Source of the DNA: a virus
Strand: one strand, 5' to 3'
Length of the DNA: 40,250 nt
Virus record (IMG/VR): IMGVR_UViG_3300008952_000115
Span: 1 to 40,250 of that record
In this document: one piece after another, positions 39,250-40,250 of the stretch
How the letters are laid out: each line of letters opens with the position of its first letter
Position numbering within the stretch: position 1 is the stretch's first letter
Translations under genes and position numbers: made by a program
Notes under the pieces: model-generated
Told to the model about the DNA's origin: nothing
Seen by the model: only the letters and a program-made list of their open reading frames with translations
Databases searched by the model: none

Positions 39250-39528
39250 ATGGCAAATGAATATACAGTTATTTTAACTGACACAGAAAAAAAGGCAATG
39301 GAATATATTACGGAGTCTATTCAAGATTGGGTAGATAATGCTTTGAAAAATAGAGCAAGAATTGCAATAGACCAAATTTACGAAGAAGAGGTAAGCCGTA
39401 TGACTGCTGACCCTGATATTACTTCAATTCCTGCTGATAAAGATGAGGTTGTTCTAAATGCGGATATAGTTGCAATGAAAGATATAGAGTCGGATGGCGA
39501 TGTAGAGTCGGATGATGCTAATAGTTAA
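39250..39528 (+). CDS. small acidic helical protein after the fibre
   Basis: 92 residues with a strong AAGGAG ribosome binding site. A helix (LTDTEKKAMEYITESIQDWV) and an acidic disordered C-terminus (SDGDVESDDANS) are seen. Similar proteins follow fibre genes in marine phages, from memory. Role unknown; a fibre chaperone or tail assembly helper is possible. Confidence 0.65.
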   Translation: MANEYTVILTDTEKKAMEYITESIQDWVDNALKNRARIAIDQIYEEEVSRMTADPDITSIPADKDEVVLNADIVAMKDIESDGDVESDDANS

Positions 39529-39584
39529 TAATCCCAATTTCTGAAAGTGAGTTGGGACATATAAAAGTCAAATAGGAGAAAACA

Positions 39585-39782
39585 ATGGCAAACCTAAAGG
39601 AAGCAGCAACCAACCTTAAAGAACAGCAGAAGCAAGTTGAGGCTCAGTTGCATCAAATAATGGGTGCAATCTCGGTTCTTGATGGATTGATAGAGCAAGA
39701 TAAAGAAGAAGCAAAGGCTAAGAATGGTGTTAAGAAAGATAGCAAAAAGTCTACTGATGTCAAGCAATCTGCGCCTGCATAG
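39585..39782 (+). CDS. small coiled-coil protein
   Basis: 65 residues with AGGAG upstream. Residues 1-40 are a helix with heptad-like spacing (LKEAATNLKEQQKQVEAQL, then IMGAISVLDGLIEQ); the C-terminus is Lys/Ser-rich and disordered. Coiled coils of this kind occur next to holin- or spanin-like genes and in tail assembly chaperones. No family recognised. Confidence 0.65.
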   Translation: MANLKEAATNLKEQQKQVEAQLHQIMGAISVLDGLIEQDKEEAKAKNGVKKDSKKSTDVKQSAPA

Positions 39783-39787
39783 TTTTA

Positions 39788-40054
39788 ATGGATGACAAAA
39801 TCATTATGGCTATTGTAGGAATTGTAGGAGGTCTTATCACCTTCCTTCAGAAGGTTTTATATGGGCAAGGACAAAGGCTCGAAGCAATAGTAATAAAATT
39901 AATTGACCGTTTCAATAAAAGCGATTCAAGGATGGAAGCAATGGCGGACAAGCTTACTGAAGCGGCTGAAAGACGACACGAAAAAATTGTTGAGGAAATA
40001 AATGACCTTACTGACGATGTCAATTTCCTAAAAGGAAGAATAAATGGAAAATAG
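39788..40054 (+). CDS. holin- or spanin-like small membrane protein
   Basis: 88 residues. An N-terminal hydrophobic helix (IIMAIVGIVGGLITFL) is followed by a charged helix of about 60 residues (LEAIVIKLIDRFNKS and MADKLTEAAERRHEKIVEEI), ending in a basic segment. A single N-terminal anchor and a periplasmic or cytosolic coiled coil fit a holin-like or i-spanin-like protein. No endolysin lies in the window, so lysis roles are uncertain. Confidence 0.55.
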   Translation: MDDKIIMAIVGIVGGLITFLQKVLYGQGQRLEAIVIKLIDRFNKSDSRMEAMADKLTEAAERRHEKIVEEINDLTDDVNFLKGRINGK

Positions 40055-40250
40055 TACAAACACTAACGGAATGCAGGTCGGCTACGCAGAAGCCAAGCGG
40101 GATGTGATGGATGTGAAGACGATGTTTTTATTTCTTCGTCAATTAGAGGACTTGACAGACCGCCTTGAGTCACTTAGCGAGGCGATGGATGAGATTTTAG
40201 AACACATCAATAAGGACGGAAATTCTAAACCCGTCGAATTTGACGGGAAT
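40044..40250 (+). CDS. hypothetical protein (C-terminal end outside window)
   Basis: The frame starts at ATG 40044 with AAGGAAGAA upstream and stays open to the last base, 69 codons. It overlaps the previous stop. The visible chain is helical (GYAEAKRDVMDVKTMFLFLR, then LEDLTDRLESLSEAMDEI) with an acidic face and could be a coiled coil. No family recognised. Confidence 0.6.
   Translation, partial: MENSTNTNGMQVGYAEAKRDVMDVKTMFLFLRQLEDLTDRLESLSEAMDEILEHINKDGNSKPVEFDGN

Noticed and set aside
1-40250. CRISPR arrays, tRNA genes, integrase or lysogeny genes
   Set aside because: No spaced palindromic repeats with unique spacers, no cloverleaf and no recombinase or repressor motif were seen on either strand; the 12-bp array has no spacers.

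Overview
The window is a stretch of a tailed double-stranded DNA bacteriophage (Caudoviricetes), most likely a short-tailed podovirus from an uncultivated or environmental source. The host cannot be read from the sequence. The phage assignment rests on a contiguous virion block: terminase small and large subunits, portal, acidic scaffold, HK97-type major capsid, adaptor, nozzle-like tail proteins, a giant ejection/polyvalent protein, and tail fibres. No tail tape measure, sheath or baseplate genes are seen, which fits a podovirus with T7/P22-like architecture. Both window ends cut genes, so this is not shown to be a complete genome. No DNA polymerase, RNA polymerase, integrase, tRNA or clear lysis enzyme is in view.

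Region 1 (1-6105, plus strand) is an early replication and recombination operon. It holds Gp157 (C-terminal part), a probable recombination-associated protein, a zinc-ribbon protein, a DnaD-like replication initiator, a probable helicase loader, a RuvC-like resolvase, a PD-(D/E)XK-like nuclease, a ParB-like protein and a small SSB-like protein ending in an acidic DDLPF tip. Genes overlap by a few bases and are probably translationally coupled. The set suggests that the phage recruits a host replisome and processes its own branched DNA.

Region 2 (6106-6306) is a convergent gap with duplicated sequence and terminator hairpins facing both ways. Region 3 (6307-10815, minus strand) is an operon read leftward: a conserved hypothetical, two small proteins, a CobS-like AAA+ ATPase, its VWA-like (DUF7192-like) partner, a 38-residue membrane peptide, small acidic or basic proteins, a double zinc-binding protein and finally a 63-residue protein with a histone-fold-like helix pattern. 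Region 4 (10816-11414) is a 600-base gene-free divergent hub with a striking array of ten 12-bp repeats and a sigma70-like rightward promoter.

Region 5 (11415-34855, plus) is the packaging, head, neck, tail and ejection operon. It ends in one 2560-residue gene carrying a lysozyme-like domain, polyvalent-protein domains and a virion-protein C-terminus. Region 6 (34856-40250) holds tail fibres (one with a C1q-like tip), small coiled-coil proteins and a holin- or spanin-like membrane protein. The 23-bp motif upstream of the portal gene recurs at the start of the fibre module with only two base changes, so it is a good candidate for a phage-specific late promoter.

The least explained parts are the minus-strand AAA+/VWA operon with the histone-fold-like protein, the 12-bp repeat array between the two divergent operons, and the giant polyvalent ejection protein.
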